Assembly (NCBI GenBank): GCA_006384855.1
Contig: VCJN01000373.1
Location: 37,887-101,886, forward strand
DNA from: Tetraselmis striata
Taxonomy: Eukaryota; Chlorophyta; Chlorodendrophyceae; Chlorodendrales; Chlorodendraceae
Reading direction: 5' to 3'
Length of the DNA stretch: 64,000 bases
Shown: positions 34,943 to 45,367 of the stretch, piece by piece
Layout of the letters: the number at the start of each line of letters is the position of its first letter
Position numbering within the stretch: the first letter of the stretch is position 1
Translations under genes and position numbers: made by a program
Notes under the pieces: generated by a model
What the model saw: only the letters and a program-made list of their open reading frames with translations
The model's database searches: none
Told to the model about the DNA's origin: nothing

Positions 34943-35149
34943 CCAGCCGGCTGGCTAGGTGTCAATTAGGACGGACACCTCTCCGTCTAAGAAGGCCAAC
35001 TGGCAAAGATGCCTAGGTGCCATGCTTTGGTGCCGTACTTCTGCCATACGGTCCAATTTAGGCACATGTACGGCAGCCAGAAAAATGCGGATTTCACAGA
35101 GAGAAAAAGCGGATTCAGGGTACCAGGGTACCCTGGGTCCAACACAACA

Positions 35150-35210
35150 CTACATCAAGCCGCCTACGGCCTACGGCACACGGTAATGGTGTGAATTACA
35201 AAAAGGACAC
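35150..35210. repeat. Dispersed repeat family, copy D (short fragment)
   Basis: CATCAAGCCGCC and GGCACACGGTAATGGTGTGA followed by ATTACAAAAAGGACA match pieces of copy B at 29305-29318 and 29612-29650, but the middle is missing. Confidence 0.5.
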
Positions 35211-36300
35211 ACGGTACTGGTATACCAATAGCGTCGCTACCCGAGTGGCGACGTGGCGTGGACCAGCAGGGTAGTGCAGACCAACACATAAGCCCGGATA
35301 TACACTTTTTTGTTACAGGGAGAGCGTCAAGAGAATGCACGCAAAGTACTGGGGAAGGAAAAAGCCTACATTTAAGCAGAACCCTCTTAGCGCCGGGCCG
35401 CGGGGCCCGGCGATGTGGCAGGTAATTGTCGGCCGGCCGGCCTAAAAGATCTTCCGCCGAAGCCGAAGGGACGGCTTCCGGATTATATCAGCAATCCTTT
35501 TTAGAATTTCTCGCGGGTTACGACCGAAAATAGCGAATACTAGATGCATTTTATACGTGAAAATCAAGGCAATGTCGCGGGCATGACCTGTATCGAGTGC
35601 TTAATTAAACGCCTTGGACGCCGCAGCACTGGTCGTAACCTCCTGCAATGGCACAGGCACTCTCCGCACCCAACTGGCGTGAAGGCCGAAGAAGGGGAGG
35701 GTGGGCGCCAGATGGGGCACTTTCGTCAGAAACATGTCGAGGGAGCAGCTCAAGTCCTGAAAAACGAACTATCCGTACAGTTTTAAAACAAAGGCCGCAC
35801 TCAAATTCCGTCCGGCGCCCTGGGCCCGACATCTGAGGGTACCCGTAGTGCCCTCCCGAGATGGAAGTACAGGTAGTATAGCAGGTCGTATGGGGTACAG
35901 CCGTAGTACGGGTACTACTTGTAGAAGGTAGTATGGGGATTAGGATAGGATAGGATCATAGGATAGCTCATGTAATCAGTATGGGGATAGGATAGATTCT
36001 TAACCCTATCTTCCCCCACCCACCGCCTGGGTGGACCCGACGACCGTCCTGGCGTCTTCGGCCGGTGTAACACCGAACTGTATGTACTGAACAAAACCTG
36101 GATCCCGTCCTTGTCACGAAACCCATAGCGGACCAAACCACGAAACCCGGACACCTCCACGTGATCGATCCGATTATTTGTATAGAAGATTATTATACAG
36201 CGTCCCTACTACTGGAGCGGCGGCTGGCGGCTGGCGATATGCCTAGTCGGTGGTGGCCCGTACGGGTAGCTGGATTTCTGTTTGGATTTCTGCTGTGTGG
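35211..36300. other. Gene-free stretch with GTA- and AGGAT-rich simple repeats
   Basis: Irregular GTAGTAC/GTACGGG repeats occupy about 35836-35935 and GGATAGGATAGGATC-type pentamers about 35937-35996. An in-frame plus-strand stretch at 35544-35786 shows no domain. No gene is supported. Confidence 0.5.
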
Positions 36301-36510
36301 AATGATCTAAACGTGTTTATGGGGTTTCCTAACGGATTTAAACTGTCCTAGTGCGACCCGTACGGTCTTCCGTGGTTTCAAGCGGTTACCATCGGGTTTT
36401 GGTACGGGCTGCCCCATCGCCCGCGAGCCCTGCGCTCCCGGCCGGGGAGCTACTTAGGATAGCCAGCAGCAGCTCGTCTGCCATCTTCCAGCTTGCTGCC
36501 TTCGGCAGCG
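36301..36510 (+). repeat. A1 direct repeat
   Basis: Left A repeat. Its end holds GCTGCCTTCGGCAGC, a perfect 6-bp stem with TTC loop. The first 26 bases resemble the A repeat start of the 47-50 kb element. Confidence 0.85.
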
Positions 36511-38363
36511 GCTTCGCGTACTTGTGCGCGCGAGGGTCACTGAGGCTGAACAAGTCCGCACCGAGGTTCATCCACCCGGTAGTGAGTCATCGTCGTGCCG
36601 CGCACATGCGTTACAGCATCAGGCAGCGACAGACAGCCCCTCGCTCGGTAATGTGGTTTTCCCTACTCGTGCGCCCGAGGTCGTTTTCCGTTACTTTTTG
36701 CCATGGCTTTGTAGCTGGGACGATTTCGGGTAGCGATGCGCACGGCAAGGAATTGGAGCTGGGGGGTCCCCGTTGGGGAGGGGTTTAAACCTCAACACCC
36801 GAAGTCGAGTCGCAGTTTAGGTAGGCCTTCGGTGCTCCCGTAGTGGAGCGCCCTCTCGCAGTAGTCAACTCTTGTGGTTTAGGTGAGGTGGACGCGCTCG
36901 GCACCATGGCCGATGCTCGTCACGGTTGTCAACAACGACAACTACGTTCACCGCAACAAATCGGCGCGGACGGAGGAAGACGTCCGTGTCGTCGGGGCGA
37001 CCACTTGTTGTCCCGCAAGACACCGCAACCCGGTCCGTGTGTCCTCGCAGCATGGCGTCGTGGCATCAACGGTCGTTACATGCTGTGGTTTTCCGGAATT
37101 ACTCGCGTAATTGGTCTGTTACGGGGGTGGCGCCGCTCATGCGCCGGTGTTTTGAGAGGGCTCGTTGCCCTCGCCCCAATCATGCTTCAGCAACATTTGC
37201 TGTGGTCGCAGTGGGAGGCGTTTGTGCGGCTCGTGCCGATGCGTCTCCGACGCCTCCTACTGCAACGTCGTCGTCACAAGGACCACGACAACCTGCAGCT
37301 GCCCGCCGGGGGGCAGCTCTACCACCTGGCGTGCCTGGCGTCTCGTGTGTACGTAACTATCCCTGGCCAACTCTGGGCTTGGGACTTCGGCGACCGTCGC
37401 TGGTGCAGCAGCGGCCGACTCGTCGTCACCCTCGCCCCGACATCATTGGCATCGTTACGTGCCGGCATAGGCTACAAGGGCCTCTACGCCGGCCAACCCG
37501 CTTTCAACGTCACGGCAACGCATCTGTGACAACACGAGCTGCCCGCCGGGGGACAGCTCCGCCACCTAACGCGACTTGTGCGTTTCGTAGCATCATCCTA
37601 AGCCTGCGCTTTGTGGGGTGGTCAGCAGCCGCGGCCGGCTCACCGCTCTCCGCGAAGAAAGACCCACGGCGATAGATGCTTACCGAGTCGGCGAGTCTTC
37701 TGCGGCGTCGCCGACAACCGACCCCGACACACCTAAGAGCCGGTACGACACGACCACACAGGGTCCCACGTTCCCGCGCCCCTCAGCGTTGTGCGTTTCA
37801 CCCGCCGCTCTTCGCGCACCGGGGCGAAACAACCACCGCAGGTTATGGCAGCAACAATACATCGTTGTCATCGCGCGTTGCGTGTCCACCCCTCGTAACG
37901 TGCATCGCCAGGACAAGTATGGAGTTACCATTGCGTCGGGTACATCGCACCAGCACTGCACCTGGCTGTACGCGGCGCGCTCGCGCGCTCGTTCGCGCAG
38001 CTGTACTCGTCCTACTGGTGCATGTGCCGCTGCTTTGCTGGGCGCTCGTCGCCAATTTGGCCACTTCTACCATGCTTCTACTGGCCTGCAGTTCCGGCTC
38101 CCGCCGCACGCCACCATGCATGGCGCGCGGCCAATGCTATAGGGCGCCGTCGGGAGACGGCTCCTTAATTCTGCGACACGTCCGGCCTATGTCATGCCGG
38201 CGTCAACATCTCCCGTCCGCGTCTGATGCGCCTGCGCCTCGACCGAAAAACCTCTTGGCGCGAGACCCCTTCGTTCTACAACTCAAGACATCTTCCGCCT
38301 TCGTCTGTTCGACACGCCCGCCGACTGCCTACGCTCGCAGTCGTAAACGAACCGCGTGTAAAC

Positions 38364-38394
38364 TGGCAAAACTAGACTCGAATGCATGATTGAA
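38364..38394 (+). repeat. B1 repeat, abutting A2
   Basis: ACTGGCAAAACTAGACTCGA then ATGCATGATTGAAA. It joins directly to A2, as expected for split direct repeats. Confidence 0.7.
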
Positions 38395-38603
38395 ATGATC
38401 TAAACGTGTTTATGGGGTTTCCTAACGGATTAAAACTGCCCTAGTGCGACCCGTACGGTCTTCCGTGGTTTCAAGCGGTTACCATCGGGTTTTGGTACAG
38501 GCTGCCCCATCGCCCGCAAGCCCTGCGCTCCCGGCCGGCGAGCTACTTAGGATAGCCAGCAGCAGCTCGTCTGCCATCTTCCAGCTCGCTGCCTTCGGCA
38601 ACG
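38394..38603 (+). repeat. A2 direct repeat
   Basis: Second copy of the 210-bp A repeat. The terminal hairpin has one mismatch (GCTGCCTTCGGCAAC). Confidence 0.85.
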
Positions 38604-38755
38604 CCCTCACGTTTTCCGCCTCCGCCCTGCGGGCTCCTCCTCCGACATTCCCTCCCCTTTCGCTGAACCTTCCTAGCCGTACAATGGCGCTTTTCCGTGT
38701 AAAACAGCCTCCGCACCCTTTTTGGCAAAACCAGACTCGAATGCATGATTGAAAC
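38604..38755 (+). repeat. B2 repeat (right end of the element)
   Basis: Only the last 30 or so bases (TTGGCAAAACCAGACTCGAA to GATTGAAA) match B1; the preceding 120 bp are unlike B1 except for GTGTAAA. Confidence 0.65.
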
Positions 38756-38849
38756 TCGTCTTGAATGTTGCAGCTACCTGTAGCTAGCATGGTTTGCATG
38801 TAATCATCCGATTAGGCCAGTGAGATTTAATTGTCGGTTTTAGGTCCCC

Positions 38850-39215
38850 TGTTAGGGTTGCGCCTAGCGACTACCCTACTACCACCATAAACCAGTGACG
38901 CCGAGATTATGGCCAAGTATTCAGCACGCGCATGTACTGCCGTACTGCTGATTATATTATTTCAGCACGCGTATTATTTACTGGTACTTCCACAACCAGA
39001 CGCCAGTAATATTCCTTGTAACATACAGTACGCGCTACAACTCCTTAATCATCATGATACTAGCTGCCTGTCCGCGGTGCCGAGTCGGACCGCTATAGGA
39101 TAAATGTATGGAATGCCACCAGCAACTTGTAAGATTACATTCTGCAACCAACTCAATTCGCCAAACGCTACGAGTAAGAGCCCTGTTTCACTAAGTACTG
39201 CCACGAGTACTTACA
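38850..39215 (+). repeat. 5' LTR of the Ty3/gypsy element
   Basis: Begins TGTTAGGGTTGCGCCTAGCG and ends GAGTACTTACA (TG...CA). The matching 3' LTR is 44643-44999. The two differ by a 9-bp indel (TTATATTAT region), small indels and a few substitutions, roughly 95-96% identity, so insertion is not recent. A primer-binding-site-like TGGTTTCGGCTTCC follows at 39217-39230. Confidence 0.9.
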
Positions 39216-39216
39216 C

Positions 39217-39230
39217 TGGTTTCGGCTTCC
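39217..39230 (+). promoter_or_regulatory. Primer-binding-site-like sequence
   Basis: TGGTTTCGGCTTCC starts two bases after the LTR. It begins with the TGG expected to pair with the CCA end of a tRNA. The first nine bases are shared with the PBS-like site at 30485 on the minus strand. Confidence 0.5.
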
Positions 39231-39369
39231 TGTTACGATCCATCTCCACCTGCCGACCCACCGCGACCTGCTCTCGCACGCACGACGATACATTCGCGAT
39301 TTCGCTGGTCCTGCCGACCCTTGGTAACGATTCTGTACCCTTCAACCTTTATCCGAGTCGCGTGTCGCC

Positions 39370-39843
39370 ATGGCATCGCACCGGAGCGCCCGTCAAGCCG
39401 GTTACCCTCCCGGTGGTCCACCCGCCGAGCAGTCTATGCGTCAAATTGTCGAGAAGAAGATGCTGGAAGCCCGCGTTGTGGCACCAACTCAGAACATCAT
39501 TCACAAGCTCGCCGACGTTCATGATTTCCCAGCAGTCAAGGCCTTTCTGGAGAACTACGCGCGACACGGCAAGACCCGTCGGAGACTACGCGCGTGACAT
39601 CGGCGCCAAGCCGAGCGACCCCAAGATAGCTACATGTTGTGTCGACTTGCAGCGCAAGCTACAAGCCGCATTTGCCTTGTTGCATCATGAACCTTTCGCT
39701 GTGCCTGAGTACTTGCAAGTGCAACGTATTTTGCAGGCGATTCCCAAGCACGAAAGAGCCGAGGTGAAAAGATGGCTAGCCACGCCAACGAGACTGTCTC
39801 GACTCAGAGTAAGTCCATGCAAAAATACATGCAGTGGCAGCTA
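39370..39843 (+). pseudogene. gag: Gag of the gypsy element, frameshifted
   Basis: The first frame (39370-39597) reads MRQIVEKKMLEARVVAPTQN and HDFPAVKAFLENYARHG. After a shift near 39585 the other frame continues GDYARDIGAKPSDPK, DLQRKLQAAFALLHHEPFAV and ERAEVKRWLATPTRLSRL, ending at 39841. A second stop-rich gap precedes Pol. This is a typical helical Gag without a zinc knuckle that I can see. Confidence 0.6.
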
Positions 39844-39933
39844 ATAAGCTAGCCAAGCAAGTCGACAAGATCGACTTACACAAAAACAAATGACGGTGTT
39901 GAGCAGAATGCCAACCTGTGCCTCTCAATGTAA

Positions 39934-42900
39934 TTGAGACAATCGACATTGACATGTCGCCGAGTCCATGCAAAGAAATTGCATGTGAGTCCATGCAAAC
40001 ATGCATGCACTGCTAAACTGCCTGCTCAGCCCCTGCATGAGATCGAGGATACAGATGTCGATATGGTTGAGCATTGCGCTCCCGCGGCACTGAACCCCTC
40101 CGACTCACAACCTGAGCATGAAGCTCATGGGTGTTCCTGTGCTCATTCACACCTCGTTGCCGACATCGAGGACGAGACAGGGTGCAGAGAAAATGTCGAC
40201 AAAAATGTCAAAGACAAAAAGACGCATGCTAAACTGCATGCCAAACTGACTATCATGCAAAAGAGATCTCGAGTGCGCAGAATGCGTACCAAAAACAGTA
40301 ATCAAAAGAATGACACTGAAATTGACAAATATGCAAAACCAAATGCATGTCCAACTGACTCTGTTGTGTTTGACCAAGCAGAATTCAAGAGACTGAATTA
40401 TGCCTATGGTCCAGTCACTTTTGATGCCTGTGCCTCAGCATATGATGCTGTCTGTTCAGATTATTGCAGTGCTGAAAAACCATTTCTGCAACAAAATATC
40501 AAAGGTAAAACTGTGTTCATCAATCCAGTGTATGATGACACAGCCCTGCCTATCTTGCAGCATTTTGAGATGCAAAGACAAGAGTCACCTTTTGACACAA
40601 GAGGTATTATTGTTATGCCCAGATGGTCCTCACAATTAGGACAATCCTGGAAACCACTGCTTTCAAAATATAAGAAAATTCATAGCTACCCGCCTGGAAC
40701 ATATCTGTTTCACACACCCAGTTCAGCGACTGATACTGAACCTATGGGACCCACTGAGTGGTATGTTGATGTCTACCTGGCTGACTATACTGTTGAGGAA
40801 CGTTCAGCCCAGGCAATTAATGACGTCGTTACCACTGAGGAACTCAAAACCATGCTGGCTGAACAGCAAGGTAAGGAATATAAACCAAAAGCCACAAAGT
40901 CCCACCAGTCACGTATGATGACAGAAAAATGTTTTGTTACCAGCAAGTCTGATCATGACTTATTGCTGTTACACCCAACATGTGCTGAATTTAATATAAC
41001 ACCTTCCGTACTGGTTGACAGCGGTGCTACTTTGAACTTTGCCAGCACCAAGTATGTCAAAGAAAATAAAATACCAACTACACCACTTCAAAACAAAGTA
41101 AGAGTTATTCTTGCTGATGGTAGAATGGTTCTCGCTTCACAAAAAATCACCCTTGAATTAAATATCAACAATTACACAATACCCATTGACTTCACAGTCA
41201 CACCGTTACAACATAATTTCAATCTGGTTTTAGGGATGCAATTCCTGAAACAACACAACCCACATGTTGATTGGGAATCTGGTCTGATGACATTTTCCAC
41301 AGGACTAAAAGTCCAATGCCAAACAGAGCCCCGCCAGGCTAATGTCAGAATGGTTCATGCTAATGCCATGGCCAGAGAAATTGCCAAGCATGACCCTGAC
41401 ACAGTTTATTTCTGCGCCATTGTTAAACAATACAATGCCACCAAAGAGAGTGATGAGCTCGATATTGATGATGAGATAAATACAATTGACACTGACCAGT
41501 CTGCAGCTTATACCGCTCAGATCAGAGACTTATTGCGAAAGCATAAACCAATATGCTCTCCGCTTGACAACCTTCCACAATTACGCCCTGGTCTTGATCA
41601 TGAGATCCCTCTTGTTCCTGATGCTCAAGTTCCTGCAGGAAAAATATACAGATTATCACCTGCAGAATTAGAGGAACTAAGAACACAACTGAATTCTTTT
41701 CTTGAGAAACAGTTTATACAGGAGTCCTTCTCTCCATATGCAGCTCCTGTTCTCTTCGCCCGCAAGGCCAATGGCGGTCTGCGCATGTGCATTGACTACC
41801 GTCAATTGAATAAGTACACCAAAAAGGTTGAGTTCCCTGTTCCACCTGCTGATGCATTACTTGATATGCTATCTGGTGCTATTGTCTATTCAGCTCTTGA
41901 TCTCGCCTTAGGTTATCACCAACTCCGGATTAATCCACCTGATGTTCCTAAGACAGCGTTCCGAACTGTCTATGGCCAATTCGAGTGGCTAGTAATGCCA
42001 TTTGGACTCACCAGTGCTCCCTCCTCTTTTCAACGCCTGATGACATCTATACTCCAGCCACACAAGCATACCTTTATACTTGTATACCTGGATGATGTCT
42101 TGATTTTTAGCAACTCGCTTGAGGAACATTTGCAACATTTGGACACAGCTCTTACTATGCTCGAGTCTAATGACATTAGACTACGATTACAGAAATGCTG
42201 GTTTGCCAAGAATGAACTAGAATACCTTGGACATATGGTATCACACGCTGGCCTAAGACCCTCGCCTAATAAAATCAAGGCTGTTCAGGATTGGCCCAGG
42301 CCTAAGAACGTTCAGAATGTCCAACAATATCTTGGTTTCTGCAATTTTTACCGACGCTATGTGCGCAATTATTCTGCTATTGCAGCACCGTTATATGCCC
42401 TCACAAGAAAGGATAAAATATTTGATTGGACAGTTGAATGCCAAGCTGCATTTGTAAAACTGAAGCAAGCCTTGTGCCAGTCCCCAGTGCTGGCAAGCCC
42501 TGTCACCGGCAAAGATGCTGAGTTTGTAGTGGCTACTGACGCCAGCAAATATGCCTTAGGTGCAGTTCTGCTCCAGGCTAATGCTGATGGCCACTTACAC
42601 CCCTGCAGCTATTATGCAAAGACATTGCAGGCTGCACAAACAAATTATCCCACCTATGACCAAGAGCTCTTGGGTGTGGTATGTGCTCTGAAAGAATGGC
42701 GCTGCTACTTGGAAGGCAGTCGCCGTATTACAGTTATAACTGACCATGCCACATTGAGGCATTTGCCTACACAGGAAGGACTAGGCAGACGCCATGCCCT
42801 ATGGTTACATGAAATTTCACCATACATGGCAGTCAACCCACAGACTAATGAACCTGTGTTGCAGATATTATATCGCAAAGGCGCTGACAATGAGGCTGAT

Positions 42901-44523
42901 GCTCTCTCTCGCCGCCCTGACTTGCATTATGCATTGACTGAATATGAAAACCAGCTGGTCGAAGCTGACCTTGAACAAATGCAGGACTATTTGTCAGCAA
43001 TGTCCGCCTTGCAGATTGACAGCAAGCTAATAAACAAGATCAAAGCTGCCTACATCACTGATGTTGCCTACAGTCATGGACGCACCCCCAACGGTGTGCG
43101 ACAAGATGAGACTGATGGTCTCTACTACATGGCAGATAAGGTCTGTATACCCAATGATTCTGAACTGAGAAAACTCATCATTGAGGAGTATCATGTTGGT
43201 AATGGACACCCCAACCATACCCGCACTCTTGCCAACATACTGCGTATGTTTTGGTGGCCACGCATGAATACCACAGTCAAGCATTACTGCAAACACTGTG
43301 ATACTTGCGTTAGAATCAAAGCAGCTACCACCAAGCCTCATGGTTCTTTATTTCCCTTGCCAAAGGCAACCAAGCCTTGGGAGATAATCTCAATGGATTT
43401 TATAACCAACTTACCTGAGGTGGATGGCTATGATGCTATTGCTACGTTTGTTGATACATTCACCAAACAGTCACATTTTGTGCCATGCAATATTAAGATT
43501 GATGCGACACAGCTGGCCAGATTATATTTGGACAATATTTACAGACACCATGGTCTCAGCAGATGTATCATCTCTGACAGAGATCCCAGGTTCACTTCAG
43601 TGTTCTGGAAATCATTGTTTACAGCTCTGCAAACTAAGCTAAATATTTCCAGCGCTTATCACCCGCAAACTGACGGTCAAACTGAACGCACCCACAGAAC
43701 TATTGAGCAAATATTACGTGCGTTTGTTCACAAGCAACATGACTCTTGGTTAAGTCATTTGGCTCTTGCTGAATTCTCTTACAACAATTCAGTCCATTCA
43801 GCAACACATTATGCCCCTTTTGAGGCAATTTATGGCATGATGCCACTGACACCACCTGATCTGATTGCTACTGCCAACCAAGATGCACGCAACACAGTTG
43901 CAAATATTCAAGATATTCACATGTTGATTACTGAGCAACTGAAGCTTGCTGATGAATATCAAAAGGTCTATGCCGACCGCAAAACCAGCCCTGTTGAGTT
44001 CGCAGAAGGAGACAAAGTCTGGCTCTCAACGGAGCACTTGCTCATACGCAACCAGCCGGCGCGCAAGTTCCGACAGCGCTACATCGGCCCCTACCCGGTC
44101 ACAGCCAAGATCTCCAGCCAGGCGTATCGTCTGCGCCTGCCACCAACGTTCGACTGCCACAATGTGTTTCACATCAGTCGACTGCGCCAGTGCGTCAACC
44201 CAGATGCACAGCCCGATACAATACCGTCCAGTGTGGAGCCCCCTGTCGACGAGTTCGTCGTTGAACGCGTGCTCGATTTCTCTATCGAGCGCCGCGAGGA
44301 TCTGTTCAAGCGAGGACTCTGCCTCGTCTTTCTGGTGCGTTGGCTGAACTACGACTCAAGTCATGACAGCTGGGAGCCATACAGCGCGCTGCGACGTGTC
44401 GAGGCGCTACACGATTTCGCGAGGACGAGCCGACATCTGCAAGACACGCTACGCTCAAAGGAATACGCCAACCTGCGAGCGCGCCACCCGTCGCGTTTTC
44501 CAGAGTCCATCCCGGAGCGTTGA
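39934..44523 (+). CDS. pol: Gypsy Pol polyprotein with Dam-like domain and chromodomain
   Basis: Intact 1,529-codon frame. Residues about 145-285 resemble Dam-type (N6-adenine) methyltransferases: FDQAEFKRLNYAYGPVTFDA, TVFINPVYDD (NPVY at 197-200, in place of DPPY), IIVMPRW and WYVDVYLADY. Protease DSGA is at 362-365. RT has LDLALGYHQ and YLDD (718-721). RNase H starts with D869 (VVATDASKYALGAVL). Integrase has an HHCC knuckle (GHPNHTRTL, CKHCDTC) and the catalytic D1155, D1215 and E1251 (QTDGQTERTHR). The C-terminal chromodomain, about 1440-1497, includes FLVRWLNYDSSHDSWEPYSA and would target insertion through histone marks. Codon third positions are A/T-rich until about 44000, then become G/C-rich. 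The start codon is arbitrary because Gag and Pol were probably joined by frameshift or protein processing. Confidence 0.95.
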   Translation: MRQSTLTCRRVHAKKLHVSPCKHACTAKLPAQPLHEIEDTDVDMVEHCAPAALNPSDSQPEHEAHGCSCAHSHLVADIEDETGCRENVDKNVKDKKTHAKLHAKLTIMQKRSRVRRMRTKNSNQKNDTEIDKYAKPNACPTDSVVFDQAEFKRLNYAYGPVTFDACASAYDAVCSDYCSAEKPFLQQNIKGKTVFINPVYDDTALPILQHFEMQRQESPFDTRGIIVMPRWSSQLGQSWKPLLSKYKKIHSYPPGTYLFHTPSSATDTEPMGPTEWYVDVYLADYTVEERSAQAINDVVTTEELKTMLAEQQGKEYKPKATKSHQSRMMTEKCFVTSKSDHDLLLLHPTCAEFNITPSVLVDSGATLNFASTKYVKENKIPTTPLQNKVRVILADGRMVLASQKITLELNINNYTIPIDFTVTPLQHNFNLVLGMQFLKQHNPHVDWESGLMTFSTGLKVQCQTEPRQANVRMVHANAMAREIAKHDPDTVYFCAIVKQYNATKESDELDIDDEINTIDTDQSAAYTAQIRDLLRKHKPICSPLDNLPQLRPGLDHEIPLVPDAQVPAGKIYRLSPAELEELRTQLNSFLEKQFIQESFSPYAAPVLFARKANGGLRMCIDYRQLNKYTKKVEFPVPPADALLDMLSGAIVYSALDLALGYHQLRINPPDVPKTAFRTVYGQFEWLVMPFGLTSAPSSFQRLMTSILQPHKHTFILVYLDDVLIFSNSLEEHLQHLDTALTMLESNDIRLRLQKCWFAKNELEYLGHMVSHAGLRPSPNKIKAVQDWPRPKNVQNVQQYLGFCNFYRRYVRNYSAIAAPLYALTRKDKIFDWTVECQAAFVKLKQALCQSPVLASPVTGKDAEFVVATDASKYALGAVLLQANADGHLHPCSYYAKTLQAAQTNYPTYDQELLGVVCALKEWRCYLEGSRRITVITDHATLRHLPTQEGLGRRHALWLHEISPYMAVNPQTNEPVLQILYRKGADNEADALSRRPDLHYALTEYENQLVEADLEQMQDYLSAMSALQIDSKLINKIKAAYITDVAYSHGRTPNGVRQDETDGLYYMADKVCIPNDSELRKLIIEEYHVGNGHPNHTRTLANILRMFWWPRMNTTVKHYCKHCDTCVRIKAATTKPHGSLFPLPKATKPWEIISMDFITNLPEVDGYDAIATFVDTFTKQSHFVPCNIKIDATQLARLYLDNIYRHHGLSRCIISDRDPRFTSVFWKSLFTALQTKLNISSAYHPQTDGQTERTHRTIEQILRAFVHKQHDSWLSHLALAEFSYNNSVHSATHYAPFEAIYGMMPLTPPDLIATANQDARNTVANIQDIHMLITEQLKLADEYQKVYADRKTSPVEFAEGDKVWLSTEHLLIRNQPARKFRQRYIGPYPVTAKISSQAYRLRLPPTFDCHNVFHISRLRQCVNPDAQPDTIPSSVEPPVDEFVVERVLDFSIERREDLFKRGLCLVFLVRWLNYDSSHDSWEPYSALRRVEALHDFARTSRHLQDTLRSKEYANLRARHPSRFPESIPER

Positions 44524-44642
44524 CACGTACTGTTGCTGAGACACTGCTATATCACGCTTCCACCGCCAACCGACATCTGCGCCAGGCCTTCGGCGACGCG
44601 AACAGACACTTACCAGTTCGTCATTTATCAGAGGGGTGGGAA

Positions 44643-44999
44643 TGTTAGGGTTGCGCCTAGCGACTACCCTAATACCACCATAAACCAGTGACGCCGAGAT
44701 TATGGCCAAGTATTCAGCACGCGCATGTACTGCCGTACTGATATTTCAGCACGCGTATTATTTACTGGTACTTCCACAACCAGACGCCAGTAATATTCCT
44801 TGTAACATACAGTACGCGCTACAACTCCTTAATCATCATGATACTAGCTGCCTGTCCGCGGTGCCGAGTCGGACCGCTATAGGATAAATATCGAATGCCA
44901 CCAGCAACTTGTAAGAGATTACATTCTGCAACCAACTCAATTCGCCAAACGCTACGAGTAAGAGCCATGTTTCACTAAGTACTGCCACGAGTACTTACA
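44643..44999 (+). repeat. 3' LTR of the gypsy element
   Basis: TGTTAGGG...TTACA, 357 bp, partner of 38850-39215. Confidence 0.9.
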
Positions 45000-45367
45000 T
45001 TGTGCACGCCCAGCTCGTTGCACAGCCGGGACTGTTGGGAGCACCATCTCCACTGCGACGAGACCGCCATCCGCCGCCTGAAGCACGCCCGCGCCGGGTA
45101 GGGTGGCAGTGCGGCACACCCTAAGTCCGCCGCCCCGGCTATATCGCCCGTAGACCCCCCTTCCCGTAGTTGACCCGGGCCACTGGCCGCGGGATGGTGT
45201 ATGAGCTTATATCCTGCCAGTTGAGCTGGCTGATGTGGTGGGCGGGTGCGCTCTGTAGGTCCCGCCCGCAGCGCGCTCTTATCGGTACCGGTACAGTCGC
45301 GTACCTACCTTTAACAGAATTTTCCCTATTTACCGTACCGGTCCCGGAATGACGATACAACAAAACC
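45000..45367. other. Sequence between the gypsy 3' LTR and the hAT fragment
   Basis: No gene seen. It probably belongs to the target locus or to the hAT element. Confidence 0.4.

Larger units (their letters stand above)
36301..38755 (+). mobile_element. Non-autonomous element with split direct repeats (A1 - internal - B1 A2 B2)
   Basis: The A repeat (210 bp, AATGATCTAAACGTGTTTAT to TTCGGCAGCG) occurs at 36301-36510 and 38394-38603 with about 95% identity. The B repeat (GGCAAAAC-AGACTCGAATG and CATGATTGAAA) occurs directly before A2 at about 38364-38394, and again at 38724-38754 after A2. This A1...B1A2B2 order is the split-direct-repeat layout of PAT/Ngaro-type tyrosine-recombinase retroelements. 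The 1.9-kb interior has open frames at 36843-37529 and 36926-37675 that encode no domain I recognise, so I call it non-autonomous. A related autonomous-type copy lies at 46917-50149. Confidence 0.75.
39216..44642 (+). mobile_element. Ty3/gypsy chromovirus-like LTR retrotransposon (internal region)
   Basis: Full layout between two LTRs: broken Gag, then an intact 1,529-codon Pol with Dam-like domain, protease, RT, RNase H, integrase and chromodomain. No matching 5-bp target duplication is visible: TCCCC precedes the 5' LTR and TTGTG follows the 3' LTR. Pol is open from 39934 to 44523 while Gag is not. Confidence 0.9.

Noticed and set aside
38845..45004. Target-site duplication of the gypsy element
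   Set aside because: Flanking pentamers TCCCC and TTGTG do not match, so none is claimed.
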